Assembly (NCBI RefSeq): GCF_024198255.1
Contig: NZ_JAJVKW010000005.1
Span: 558,001 to 622,000, forward strand
DNA from: Myxococcus guangdongensis
GTDB lineage: Bacteria > Myxococcota > Myxococcia > Myxococcales > Myxococcaceae
Direction of reading: 5' to 3'
DNA length: 64,000 bases
The notes beneath the pieces were generated by a model that was not told the DNA's origin, ran no database searches, and saw only the letters and a list, made by a program, of their open reading frames with translations. Made by a program: the position numbers and the translations under genes. The first letter of the stretch is position 1. Each line of letters opens with the position of its first letter. Positions 9,667 to 17,830 of the stretch are shown piece by piece.

Positions 9667-10743
9667 ATGGAGTCGTCCGCACGCAGGGAAGAAGCGCCGC
9701 TGACCCCTCGGGAAATCTATGAGCGACTGGACCGGTACGTCATCGGCCAGGACGCCGCCAAGCGCGCGGTGGCCATCGCCGCCCACAACCACCTCAAGCG
9801 GGTGCAGGCCCGGCGCTTGCGCCGACAGTCCCTCATCAAGAAATCCAACATCCTGCTCATCGGCCCCACGGGGAGCGGGAAGACCCACATCGCCCGCAAC
9901 CTGGCGGACATCCTCCACGTCCCGTTCACCACGGTGGACGCCACCGAGTACACGGAGGCCGGCTACTACGGCAAGGACGTGGAGGTGATGATCTCCGACC
10001 TGCTCCTCAAGGCGAACCACTCCGTCGAGGACACGCAGCGGGGCATCATCTTCGTGGACGAGGTGGACAAGATCGCCCGGCGCTCACAGGGGGCCCGCAA
10101 CGGCGCGGGCAGCCGCGACATCGGCGGCGAGGGCGTCCAGCAGGGCCTGCTCAAGCTGCTGGAGGGGCGCGAGGTCTATGTCCCCCTGAATGTCACACAA
10201 GCGTGGAACAAGAGTGACTTCGTCCAGGTGGACACCCGGGACATCCTCTTCATCTGCGCGGGCACGTTCAGCGACCTGCACGACTACGGGGACGAGCCCG
10301 GCGGCGGCAGGCCCCTGGGCTTCGGCGCCGACGAGAGCTTCCGGCGCGCGAAGAAGCGCATCGGCACCAAGCAGCTGGTGGAGTTCGGCATGCTGGCGGA
10401 GTTCCTCGGGCGCCTGCCGGTGGTGGTGCAGCTGGATTTGTTGGGCGAGGCGGATCTCATCCGCGTGCTCACCGAGCCGCCGGACTCCATCATCCGCGAG
10501 TTCCGGGAGCTGCTCGCCATGGACGAGCTGGAGCTGGACTTCGACGACGGGGCGCTGCGCGAGGTGGTGCACTACTCGGTGGCGCGCGGGCTGGGGGCGC
10601 GAGGGTTGCGCTCCATCCTGGAGCACGTGATGGCGGACATCATGTTCGAGGCCCCCGAGCGGAAGCGTCGACAGGTGAAGGTGGACGCGGACTACGTGCG
10701 CCCGAGGCTGGCGACGCTGGACGCCGTGGAGCTCAACGTGTGA
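9667..10743 (+). CDS. ClpX-like AAA+ unfoldase without the zinc-binding domain
   Basis: A 358-residue AAA+ ATPase closely resembling the ClpX core. It has Walker A GPTGSGKT (66-73), pore loop GYYG (99-102), Walker B GIIFVDE, the LGF tripeptide in the IGF-loop position that docks ClpP, FLGRLPVV, and sensor 2 GARGLRSI. The C4 zinc-binding N-domain of canonical ClpX is absent: the protein starts almost directly at the AAA+ module. The ATG at 9667 is preceded by a purine-rich SD (gaagggaaggg). No clpP is nearby. It is probably a specialised ClpX paralogue that uses other adaptors or works without them. HslU is less likely because the I-domain is missing. Confidence 0.88.
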   Translation: MESSARREEAPLTPREIYERLDRYVIGQDAAKRAVAIAAHNHLKRVQARRLRRQSLIKKSNILLIGPTGSGKTHIARNLADILHVPFTTVDATEYTEAGYYGKDVEVMISDLLLKANHSVEDTQRGIIFVDEVDKIARRSQGARNGAGSRDIGGEGVQQGLLKLLEGREVYVPLNVTQAWNKSDFVQVDTRDILFICAGTFSDLHDYGDEPGGGRPLGFGADESFRRAKKRIGTKQLVEFGMLAEFLGRLPVVVQLDLLGEADLIRVLTEPPDSIIREFRELLAMDELELDFDDGALREVVHYSVARGLGARGLRSILEHVMADIMFEAPERKRRQVKVDADYVRPRLATLDAVELNV

Positions 10744-11500
10744 CGTCCGCGTCACGCTCCGAGGCCTGGGCGGCGGCGCCCAGCCTCGCGGCGATGTCCG
10801 GGTCCTGGATGAGCTGGAGGACCAGGTCGTTGCGCAGGAGCGCGGCGGTGTCGCCCCGGGCGAGCGCCTGCTTCACCTGGTCATCCTGGAGCAGGCGCTG
10901 GAAGCGCGGGTCCTTGCGCAGGGCCTTGTAGGCCGGGTCGTTCTTGAGCTTCGGGGCGCGCTCGGGGTCCGTGCTGGCGCGGGCCACCGCCACCATGTCG
11001 TCCATGGGGGCGAACTGGCTCATCTCGAAGAGGTTGTAGCGGCGCGCGGCGGACACCGCGAGCGAGTCCTTGGGGGAGATGCCCAGGCGCTTGCCGGCGA
11101 TGACCACGTGCTGCTCGAAGAAGGCCATGGCGCTGAGGACGAACCAGGCGAAGGCCGCCGACTTGGCCGCGCCGAGGACGAAGCCCAGGAAGCGGTCGAT
11201 GCTCCGGTCCTCGTTGTCCTTGCCGGTGGCGAGGAAGCGCGCGAGCAGCGCTCCGAGGGCGTAGCGCACCGTCAGCCAGACGCATACGAAGAGGAGCGCG
11301 GTGCCCAGCACCAGGCCCACGACGAGCGGGCCATCCACGGCCTCGGCGAACCGGGGCGCGAGCAGCGGCCCCAGCTTGCGGGACGTGAAGTACCCCAGCG
11401 CGAGCCCCACCCAGTGGGCGACCTGGCGCGAGGCGCCGGTGAAGGCGCCGATCATGCCGAAGAACAGCACCAGGCCCAGGATGACGAGGTCGATGACCAT
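10733..11500 (-). CDS. CvpA-family membrane protein
   Basis: A 255-residue protein with four predicted transmembrane helices in the first about 135 residues (starting MVIDLVILGLVLFFGMIGAF), matching the CvpA/colicin V production family. A charged soluble C-terminal tail (KNDPAYKALRKDPRFQRLLQDD) follows. Family function is poorly defined. It is the last gene of the Hsp70 / J-domain operon, 21 bases after the J-protein, and overlaps the end of the convergent ClpX-like gene by 11 bases. Confidence 0.85.
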   Translation of the reverse strand: MVIDLVILGLVLFFGMIGAFTGASRQVAHWVGLALGYFTSRKLGPLLAPRFAEAVDGPLVVGLVLGTALLFVCVWLTVRYALGALLARFLATGKDNEDRSIDRFLGFVLGAAKSAAFAWFVLSAMAFFEQHVVIAGKRLGISPKDSLAVSAARRYNLFEMSQFAPMDDMVAVARASTDPERAPKLKNDPAYKALRKDPRFQRLLQDDQVKQALARGDTAALLRNDLVLQLIQDPDIAARLGAAAQASERDADVTR

Positions 11501-11521
11501 GGGGAGTCGGGGCGCGGGGCG

Positions 11522-13762
11522 TCAGCGGATCTTGAACGAGTCGCCCTTGCCCTTGGCTTCTTCCTGGAGGCGCTTCTGGGCCTCGGCGAGGTTCTCCTTG
11601 TAGCGCGGATTGGAGGGCTCGTAGGTGAGGGCCATCTTGAGGTTGCGCTCGGCGGCGGACCAGTTGCCCGCGTCGATGTCCTTCTGCGCCTGCTGGTAGA
11701 ACTGGCGGCCCTTGGGGTGGGTGCCGATCTGTTCTTCCTGCTCCTTCTTGGCGGCGGCCTTCGTCTCCGCCTCGGAGGCGTCGGTGTAGCGCAGCTTCTG
11801 GGCGCGCTCGGGGCCCGTCACGTCGGAGACGTACTTCTTGCGCTTCGTGTCGTCGCGCAGGACGTAGTAGGCCTCGGTGACGCGCTTGTAGAGCTCGTGG
11901 ACCTGCTCCTTGAGCTGCTTGTCCGTGATGTGGAAGAAGCGGTCCGGGTGGTAGGTGCGGCTCTCCCGGTAGAACGCCTTCTTGATGTCCGAGGGCGTGG
12001 CCGTGCGCTCCAGCAGGAGCACCTCGAAGTAGTCGAGCTGCTCGAGCTTCGCGCAGCGTGACGCGAGGTCCGCGAGCTGTTGCCCGTCGAGCCCGGGGCC
12101 CTTGGCGGCGCTCGGAGGCGGCGGGGGTGACAGCGCGCCCGGCGGTGGAGGTGGCGGCGTCATTGGCGCCACGGACGGGATGGCCGGGGTGATGGGGCTG
12201 ACCGCGGGCACGCGCGGAGCGGCGACCGGCGGGATGCCCGGGACGGGAGGCCGGGGCGCGAGGTCCGACGGCGCGATGGCCGGCAACGACATGGTGGGCC
12301 GGGCGCCGGGGCGATGCACGGGCACCGAGGGCGGGGGCGGTGGAGGGGCGAGCTGGCCCACGGCGAGCGTCGGAGGCGGGCGCGGCGTCAGGGCCGGACC
12401 GCGCGGCGCGGCGGGGATGCCCGTCGCGGGCGCGATGGAGGGCACCGTGGGTGCGCCCGTGGCCGGAGCGATGGGAGGCACCGAGGATGCGCCCGTGGCC
12501 GGCGCGATGGAGGGCACCGAGGGGGCGCCCGTGGCCGGCGCGATGGACGGCACCGCGGGCGCGATGGGCGGAACGACGGGAGAGATGGCGGGAACGGCTC
12601 CCGAGGGAGGACGGTTCGCGGGCGCCGCGCGAGGTGCTCCCACGACGGGGGCGGGCGTCGGTGGCGTCAGGCCAACCGGGGTCCCTCGGGGGGCGGGGCC
12701 CGAGCCGGGGGGCGGCGGAGGCGTCAGTCCCACGGGAGTTCCCCTCGACGCGGGGGCCGAGCCGGGAGGTGGAGGAGGCGTCAGTCCGACCGGAGTCGCC
12801 CTTGGCGCGGGGCCCGAGCCGGGAGGTGGAGGTGGCGTCAGTCCGACTGGAGTCGCCCTCGGCGCGAGGCCCGAGCCTGGTGGCGGCGGAGGCATTCCGG
12901 CCGCGACGGGCGGAGGCGGCGGAACGATGGCTCCGGGATTCGAGCCCGCGGCCTGGACGGGCGGAGGCGGGGGGATCAACGCCGCGACAGGTGCGGGTGT
13001 CGGCGGAGTGCCCGCCGGGGCACGGGGCACACTCGCGGGCGCTACCGTCGGCACGGCACCCGTCGCGATGCCAGGCGCGCGAGGAGGCGCGATGGGCGCG
13101 GGTGTCTGCGGAGTGCCGACCGGGGCACGCGGCACGCCGGCGGGCGCCACCGTCGGCACGGCACCCGGCGGGCGAGGAGGAGCCACGGGTGCGGGTGTCT
13201 GCGGAGTGCCCGTCGGGGCACGGGGCACGCCAGCAGGCGCGACTGTCGGCACGGCACCCGTGGTGGAGGCGGGGCCAGCTCCCGGAGCGCGAGGTGGAGT
13301 GACGGGCGCCGGTGTCATGGCCGCGACGCCCGGGATGCGGGGCGCAGTGGGGGGAACGCCCGGGGCAGGGGGCGTGGCCGGGCGCGCGGGCTGCGCTCCG
13401 ACGGCCGGCATCGCGGCCACGGTGGGCCGGGCACCCGTGGGCGTCGTGGACGCGGGCGCGCCCACGGTGGGGAGCCCCGTGGCACTCGTCTGCTGTGGCA
13501 CCGGCGCGGTGACGGCGGGGATGGACACCGTGGGCCGCTGGGACTGGGGCACGGCGGGCGCCGCGACACCCGGAGGCTTCGCGGCCGGGGGCACCGGGGC
13601 GCGAGGAGGCGCCGCCTCCGGAGGCTTCGCCACGGGGGCGGGCGTGGGCGGTACCGGCGAGGCCGCCGTCATCCGCGGAATGGCCGGTCGCGAGGCAGCC
13701 GCCGGTGTCCCGGGCGGGCTTCCCGGCGGCTTGCCGGAGCTGGGATCGGTAGGCTCGGACAT
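11522..13762 (-). CDS. J-domain protein with a very long Pro/Ala-rich N-terminus
   Basis: A 746-residue protein. Residues 1 to about 570 are low-complexity Pro/Ala/Gly/Val with internal repeats. A J-domain (about 573-650) follows, with HPD at about 605-607, and then a short TPR-like segment (about 681-735, GNWSAAERNLKMALTYEPSNPRY). The J-domain should stimulate the ATPase of the Hsp70 encoded nine bases upstream. There is no Gly/Phe region or zinc domain, so this is a type III (class C) J-protein. The proline-rich arm may scaffold or span a distance. Similar Hsp70/J-protein pairs in myxobacteria affect motility and exopolysaccharide, but assignment to a named gene is not possible here. Confidence 0.85.
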   Translation of the reverse strand: MSEPTDPSSGKPPGSPPGTPAAASRPAIPRMTAASPVPPTPAPVAKPPEAAPPRAPVPPAAKPPGVAAPAVPQSQRPTVSIPAVTAPVPQQTSATGLPTVGAPASTTPTGARPTVAAMPAVGAQPARPATPPAPGVPPTAPRIPGVAAMTPAPVTPPRAPGAGPASTTGAVPTVAPAGVPRAPTGTPQTPAPVAPPRPPGAVPTVAPAGVPRAPVGTPQTPAPIAPPRAPGIATGAVPTVAPASVPRAPAGTPPTPAPVAALIPPPPPVQAAGSNPGAIVPPPPPVAAGMPPPPPGSGLAPRATPVGLTPPPPPGSGPAPRATPVGLTPPPPPGSAPASRGTPVGLTPPPPPGSGPAPRGTPVGLTPPTPAPVVGAPRAAPANRPPSGAVPAISPVVPPIAPAVPSIAPATGAPSVPSIAPATGASSVPPIAPATGAPTVPSIAPATGIPAAPRGPALTPRPPPTLAVGQLAPPPPPPSVPVHRPGARPTMSLPAIAPSDLAPRPPVPGIPPVAAPRVPAVSPITPAIPSVAPMTPPPPPPGALSPPPPPSAAKGPGLDGQQLADLASRCAKLEQLDYFEVLLLERTATPSDIKKAFYRESRTYHPDRFFHITDKQLKEQVHELYKRVTEAYYVLRDDTKRKKYVSDVTGPERAQKLRYTDASEAETKAAAKKEQEEQIGTHPKGRQFYQQAQKDIDAGNWSAAERNLKMALTYEPSNPRYKENLAEAQKRLQEEAKGKGDSFKIR
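12422..12565 (-). repeat. Four tandem 36-bp coding repeats
   Basis: Copies begin at 12422, 12458, 12494 and 12530 and encode a 12-residue unit like VPSIAPATGAPS in the J-protein arm. The period is a multiple of three, so copy-number change would keep the frame. Confidence 0.8.
12664..12891 (-). repeat. Four tandem 57-bp coding repeats
   Basis: Copies begin at 12664, 12721, 12778 and 12835. Each encodes a 19-residue unit of the type PPPPPGSGPAPRATPVGLT in the proline-rich arm of the J-domain protein. Confidence 0.85.
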
Positions 13763-13771
13763 CGCGCTCGT

Positions 13772-15376
13772 CTACTGGGCCACGGCGGGCAGGTCGGAGT
13801 TGTGCCCAGCCAGCCGGGTGCTGCGGTTCGTCTGGATGGACTTCTGGATGTCCGCCTCGGACATGCCCGAGGACAGCGTGATCGTCGTCGACGTCTTCTG
13901 ACCCGTCTCCGTGTCGCACGCGGACACGTTCACCAGGCCGTCGGTGTTGATCTCGAAGGTGACCTCGATCTTCACCTCGCCGCGATACCCGATGCGGAAG
14001 CCCGCGAACTCGAACTCGCCGAGCATCTCGCACTCGTCGGCCCGGTTGGACTCGCCCTGGTACACGCGGATCTTCACCTTCTCCTGCCCGTCACGGCTGG
14101 TGGTGAACGCCTTCGAGCGGTCGATGGGCACCGGCGTGTTCTTGTCGATGATCTTCTCGGTGTACCCACCCACCGTGCCGATACGCAGCGTCAGCGGCGT
14201 GACGTCCACCAGGAACGTCTCCGTCTTGCTGTCGAGCAGCGCGTGCGACTGCAGCGCGGCGCCCATCGCCACGACCTGGTCGGGATTGACTCCCTCCAGC
14301 GGCGCCCTCTGGAAGTAGTGCTTCACCGAGTTGCGGATGATGGGCAGCCGCGTGGGCCCACCCACCAGGATGACCGCGTCGATGTCCGCCGCCGTCAGCC
14401 GCGCGCTCTGCAGCGCCTCGTCGCAGACCTTGAACGTGCGCTGCACCAGGTCCATCACCATCTTGTTGAACTGGTCCTGGTTGAGCGTGTTGCGCAGGTC
14501 CATCACGTTGCCCTGCGCGTCCTGGCAGATGCCCTGGCAGAGGATGTCCGCCGAGCCCGTCTGCCCCACGTCGATCTTCGCCTTCTCCGCAGCCTCCTTG
14601 AGCATCTGCAGGCAGAACTTGTTCTGTCGCAAGTCCAGCCGCGTCTTGTTCAGGAAGTCGTCCGCCAGGTACGTCATGATGCGGTCGTCGAAGTCGTCGC
14701 CGCCCAGGTACGTGTCGCCCGCCGTCGCCAGCACCTCGAAGACGTCCTTGCCGATCTCCAGGATGGACACGTCGAACGTGCCGCCGCCCAGGTCGTAGAC
14801 GACGACGCGCTGGTTGACGTCCCGTCCGAACCCGTACGCGAGCGCCGCCGCGGTGGGCTCGTTGAGGATGCGCAGCACCTCCAGCCCCGCGATGCGGCCC
14901 GCGTCCTTGGTCGCCTGACGCTGGTTGTCGTTGAAGTACGCGGGGACGGTGACGACGGCCTTCGTCACCTCGCGGCCCAGGTACGTCTCCGCGACGGCCT
15001 TCATCTCCTTGAGCACCAGCGCGGAGATCTCCGGCAGCGAGTACGCGCGCTCGCGCACGCCGATGCGCACCGAGTTGTTCTCGCCCTCGACAATCCGGTA
15101 GGGCATCACCGCCTGGGCCTTCTTCACCTCATCGGAGAAGTAGTACCGGCCGATGAGCCGCTTCGCCGAGTACACCGTCGTCTCGGGGCTGGTGATGATG
15201 TTCTTCTTGGCGGCATTGCCCACCAGCACCGAGCCGTCCTCGAGGAAGGACACGCAGGAGGCATGCGTCGTCTCACCCCACTCGTTGGGGATGACGATGG
15301 GCTGCCCGTCCTGGACCACCGACACGCACGAATACGACGTGCCGAGGTCGATGCCGATTGCGATGTCGTCCGACAT
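13772..15376 (-). CDS. Hsp70 (DnaK-type) chaperone with shortened C-terminus
   Basis: A 534-residue Hsp70. The nucleotide-binding domain carries GIDLGTSYSCV, VVTVPAYFND, NEPTAAALAYG, VVYDLGGGTFDVSI and the VGGPTRLPII phosphate loop. A substrate-binding beta domain follows (DVTPLTLRIGT onwards). The usual helical lid is nearly absent: the sequence ends about 30 residues after TTITLSSGMSE, against about 640 residues for DnaK. It heads an operon with its own J-protein and no GrpE, so it is probably a specialised rather than housekeeping DnaK. M. xanthus DnaK homologues such as SglK and StkA act in motility and exopolysaccharide; kinship to either is a guess. Confidence 0.92.
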   Translation of the reverse strand: MSDDIAIGIDLGTSYSCVSVVQDGQPIVIPNEWGETTHASCVSFLEDGSVLVGNAAKKNIITSPETTVYSAKRLIGRYYFSDEVKKAQAVMPYRIVEGENNSVRIGVRERAYSLPEISALVLKEMKAVAETYLGREVTKAVVTVPAYFNDNQRQATKDAGRIAGLEVLRILNEPTAAALAYGFGRDVNQRVVVYDLGGGTFDVSILEIGKDVFEVLATAGDTYLGGDDFDDRIMTYLADDFLNKTRLDLRQNKFCLQMLKEAAEKAKIDVGQTGSADILCQGICQDAQGNVMDLRNTLNQDQFNKMVMDLVQRTFKVCDEALQSARLTAADIDAVILVGGPTRLPIIRNSVKHYFQRAPLEGVNPDQVVAMGAALQSHALLDSKTETFLVDVTPLTLRIGTVGGYTEKIIDKNTPVPIDRSKAFTTSRDGQEKVKIRVYQGESNRADECEMLGEFEFAGFRIGYRGEVKIEVTFEINTDGLVNVSACDTETGQKTSTTITLSSGMSEADIQKSIQTNRSTRLAGHNSDLPAVAQ

Positions 15377-15427
15377 TCCATCTCCGGTGAAGGTCTCGAA
15401 GCCCGAGGCCGTCGGTGAAGCGCCCGG

Positions 15428-15456
15428 AGGTTAGGAGCCTCCTTTTCACGTGTCAA
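15428..15456 (-). promoter_or_regulatory. Candidate promoter of the Hsp70 operon
   Basis: Perfect TTGACA (minus strand, 15451-15456), a 17-base spacer and TAACCT (15428-15433). Predicted start near 15421, giving a leader of about 45 bases. GGAG sits six bases before the ATG. The pattern is sigma-70-like, not heat-shock sigma-32-like. Confidence 0.45.
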
Positions 15457-15576
15457 TGTTCGTTCAAAGTAAACCCCAGCCATTTCAGGCACTTAGCGGG
15501 CTGTTAAGGGGACGGGCCCGCTGGCTTGAGGGGGGGAGGGGACGTCATTATCTATGGAGCAAAGGAGTTCTCCCTC

Positions 15577-16413
15577 ATGTCCGTCGTCCTCGCCGCCCTC
15601 ACGTCCGACCCGAACCTGCTGAGGTGTGAGCTCTCCCGGCTCGCCGGGCAGGTGCTCGTCCAGACGGAGCCTCGTGCGAACGCGATGGGGGTGGGCGCGT
15701 ATGCCCAGGACGAGGTCCTCCTCCGGCGGCTCGCCGACGTGGACGAGGTGCCCTCGCTGCAGTCGCTCGCTCCACCCACCGAGTCCGAAGCGCTCCTGTT
15801 CCACGCGGGCCGGCTGCCCCTCGGGGCATCGCTTGAGGAGAACACCCAACCGTTCCGCTCGCGCCGGTGGCTGTTCGCCCATCAGGGCGCCATCAGCGGG
15901 TTCGACCAGCTGCGCGGGCCGTTGATGGCCTCGCTCCCCGAACACCTCCAACGTCAGGTGCGCGGCGGCACCGACAGCGAGGTCCTCTTCGCGCTCTTCC
16001 TGCGTCAGCTCCGCGACGTCGGCCGCACTGATGATCCCCGCCTGGAGCCCCTCGTCGCCGCGCGCCTGCTGGCGGACACCGCGCGCGAGGTCGTCAAGCG
16101 CTCCCTGGAGCTGGGCATCCCCCGCGCCTCCACGCTCAACCTGGTGGCCACCAACGGGCTGCTGCTCGTGGCGAGCCGCTGCGGCGAGGAGCCGCTCTAC
16201 TACTCGCGCCTCGAGGGCGGAGCGGAGTGTGAGCCCTGTGGCGTGACGGCGAGCACCCCGGAGAGTCAGCCCGCCGTCGGCGCGCACCGTCGCCGTCGCA
16301 CCGTCGTCGTGGCCAGCCACCTCCAACGCCCCGGCAGCTGGGTGGAGCTGCCTCGCGGCACCACGCTCGCCGTGGGCCTGGACCTCCAGGTCCAACTGCT
16401 CCAGGGCAGCTGA
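15577..16413 (+). CDS. Class II glutamine amidotransferase-like protein lacking the N-terminal cysteine
   Basis: A 278-residue protein resembling the YafJ/EgtC class II (Ntn) amidotransferase fold: SDPNLLRCEL, GVGAY, FAHQGAISGFDQL and GTDSEVLFALFL. Active members begin Met-Cys, with the cysteine as nucleophile after Met removal. Here the start is MSVVLAAL, so Ser replaces Cys2. The start is well fixed by aaaggag ten bases upstream and by alignment of the first strand; no alternative start yields MC. The protein may use serine, may be inactive, or may have another role. It is transcribed away from the Hsp70 operon. Confidence 0.78.
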   Translation: MSVVLAALTSDPNLLRCELSRLAGQVLVQTEPRANAMGVGAYAQDEVLLRRLADVDEVPSLQSLAPPTESEALLFHAGRLPLGASLEENTQPFRSRRWLFAHQGAISGFDQLRGPLMASLPEHLQRQVRGGTDSEVLFALFLRQLRDVGRTDDPRLEPLVAARLLADTAREVVKRSLELGIPRASTLNLVATNGLLLVASRCGEEPLYYSRLEGGAECEPCGVTASTPESQPAVGAHRRRRTVVVASHLQRPGSWVELPRGTTLAVGLDLQVQLLQGS

Positions 16414-16447
16414 GCCCGGAGTCGCCTTCCCGCTCGCAGGCTCCCTC

Positions 16448-16472
16448 GGGGCGCGTGGGTCCTCCGCGCCCC
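16448..16472 (+). terminator. Terminator-like hairpin after the amidotransferase-like gene
   Basis: GGGGCGCG (16448-16455) pairs with CGCGCCCC (16465-16472) around a 9-base loop, and the flanks can pair imperfectly further. It lies 35 bases after the stop codon. Confidence 0.45.
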
Positions 16473-16569
16473 GTGCCGAGGAGCCCGAGTGGGGGATTCC
16501 CAGCGCTTCCTGGCCGAAGCCGGTGAAGCGCGGAATCGAAAAAGCAAAAACCCTGGATTCTAGACACCT

Positions 16570-16586
16570 CTTCCGGAGAACGGAAG
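16570..16586. promoter_or_regulatory. Inverted repeat before the Rsb-like operon
   Basis: CTTCCG-GAGAA-CGGAAG, a 6-bp inverted repeat 13 bases before the first gene of the anti-sigma/stressosome-like operon, in the relatively AT-rich stretch 16540-16620. It could be an operator or an RNA hairpin. No sigma-factor consensus is evident. Confidence 0.25.
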
Positions 16587-16598
16587 CCAAATCCATGG

Positions 16599-17144
16599 GT
16601 GGATTGTGAACCTCTTTACAAGGCTTCGGGATTCATTGCCTCATACCCGCGTAATCCCAAGGGATTTACTCCGGGAACGAGCCCTTTGCCGTCGCCTCTG
16701 CCTGCCTCCGCCACGCTGGACCCGCACCTGTCGGTGTCCGTCCGACACCCCGTGGACGCGGTGGTGGCCGCCTCGCTGAGCCGGCGCTTCGCGCGGGAGT
16801 CGGGGTTGTCGGCGGCGTCCAGCGCGGAGGTGGCGGTGGTGGTGAGCGAGCTGGCCACCAACCTGGTGCGCCACACGCCGGTGGGCGGCACCGTGGAGCT
16901 GTGGCGCGAGGACACCTGGCTGTGCATCCGCGCGCGGGACAGGGGCCCGGGCATGACGGAGCCGGAGCGCCTCTTCCTGGGCCGCGAGGGCCGGCCCGGG
17001 CCGCTGCCCGGGGAGAGCCTGGGCGAGGGCGGCGCGGCGGTGCGGCGGCTGACGGACGAGGTCCGCGTGTCCAACCGCGAGGGGGGTGGCCTGGAAGTGT
17101 TCGCTCGCAAGCGCATGAAGCTGGAGGCAAGCAAGCCGTGGTGA
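16599..17144 (+). CDS. Anti-sigma-factor-like serine kinase (RsbW/RsbT-type HATPase)
   Basis: Up to 181 residues with a single GHKL ATPase domain: N-box VVSELATNLVRHTP, G1-box ARDRGPGMTE, G2-like GEGGAAVRRLTDEV. Such kinases bind a sigma factor or phosphorylate STAS antagonists in partner switching. The start is uncertain. GTG 16599 is the most upstream, but no good SD precedes it, and a TTG near 16687 would trim the unconserved leader. First gene of a six-gene set; its stop overlaps the next start. Confidence 0.8.
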   Translation: MDCEPLYKASGFIASYPRNPKGFTPGTSPLPSPLPASATLDPHLSVSVRHPVDAVVAASLSRRFARESGLSAASSAEVAVVVSELATNLVRHTPVGGTVELWREDTWLCIRARDRGPGMTEPERLFLGREGRPGPLPGESLGEGGAAVRRLTDEVRVSNREGGGLEVFARKRMKLEASKPW

Positions 17145-17830
17145 GTCGTGGTGGGACCAGTTCGCAGCTGCTCGGTGTCCTCCAGCACTTCATGTCGGAG
17201 ACCGCCGCGAGGCTCGTGCTGAGGGGGACCCTGGAGCCGCTGCGGTTGAACGCGGACACGCTGGGCACATCGGAGCTGCCCCGGGTCATCGAGGCGCTGG
17301 AGCCGGCCACGCGGCACTTCGTGGACCCGTCGCGACGGCCGGACCTGTCCGCGCGGCTCAAGGGCCTGCTGGCGACGCCCACCGTGCCCAGCGGCCTGGG
17401 CCCGCGCGAGCCCTTGGCGACATCCAGCGCGCCCATGGAGGCGCGGCCCACGACGTATCAGGTGCGCACGGAGGCGGACGCCAGCCAGGCGCGGCTCGCG
17501 GCGCGCGCCCTGTGCGAGGCCCTGGGCGGCCGCGGCTACGAGTGCCAGAAGGTCGCGACGGCCGTCAGCGAGCTGGCGCGCAACCAGGTGTCCTATGCCG
17601 GCGGCGGCACCATCCAGCTCATCCCGGTGCAGACGCCGCGCAAGCTGCTGCGCGTGCGCGCCGAGGACCAGGGCAAGGGCATCCCCGAGCTGGAGCGCGT
17701 GCTGTCCGGCACCTACCGGAGCAAGACGGGCATGGGCCTGGGCATCCTGGGCGTCAAGCGGCTGGCGGACAAGTTCGAGGTGAAGACGGGCCCGGCCGGC
17801 ACCCAGGTGGAGTTCGAGGTGTGGCTGTGA
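17138..17830 (+). CDS. RsbT-like serine kinase with an extra N-terminal domain
   Basis: A 230-residue protein. The C-terminal about 130 residues are RsbT-like HATPase: AVSELARNQVSYAGGGTI, EDQGKGIPE, and SKTGMGLGILGVKRLADKFE. The N-terminal about 100 residues (SQLLGVLQHFMSETAARLVL...) form an all-helical domain absent from Bacillus RsbT, perhaps a docking module. The start is GTG 17138 (GTG 17141 also possible), with GGAGG ten bases upstream and overlapping the previous stop. In stressosomes RsbT phosphorylates RsbR and RsbS, and when released acts on the RsbX/RsbU level. Confidence 0.83.
   Translation: MVSRGGTSSQLLGVLQHFMSETAARLVLRGTLEPLRLNADTLGTSELPRVIEALEPATRHFVDPSRRPDLSARLKGLLATPTVPSGLGPREPLATSSAPMEARPTTYQVRTEADASQARLAARALCEALGGRGYECQKVATAVSELARNQVSYAGGGTIQLIPVQTPRKLLRVRAEDQGKGIPELERVLSGTYRSKTGMGLGILGVKRLADKFEVKTGPAGTQVEFEVWL

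Noticed and set aside
10881..14033. A 1050-codon minus-strand frame overlapping CvpA, J-protein and Hsp70 genes
   Set aside because: An alternative frame of the same strand with Arg/Ala/His-rich composition. The three recognised genes occupy the true frame.
16599..16686. The GTG at 16599 as a certain start of the first HATPase gene
   Set aside because: No SD supports it and the first about 30 residues look unconserved. It is kept in the annotation only as the maximal frame.
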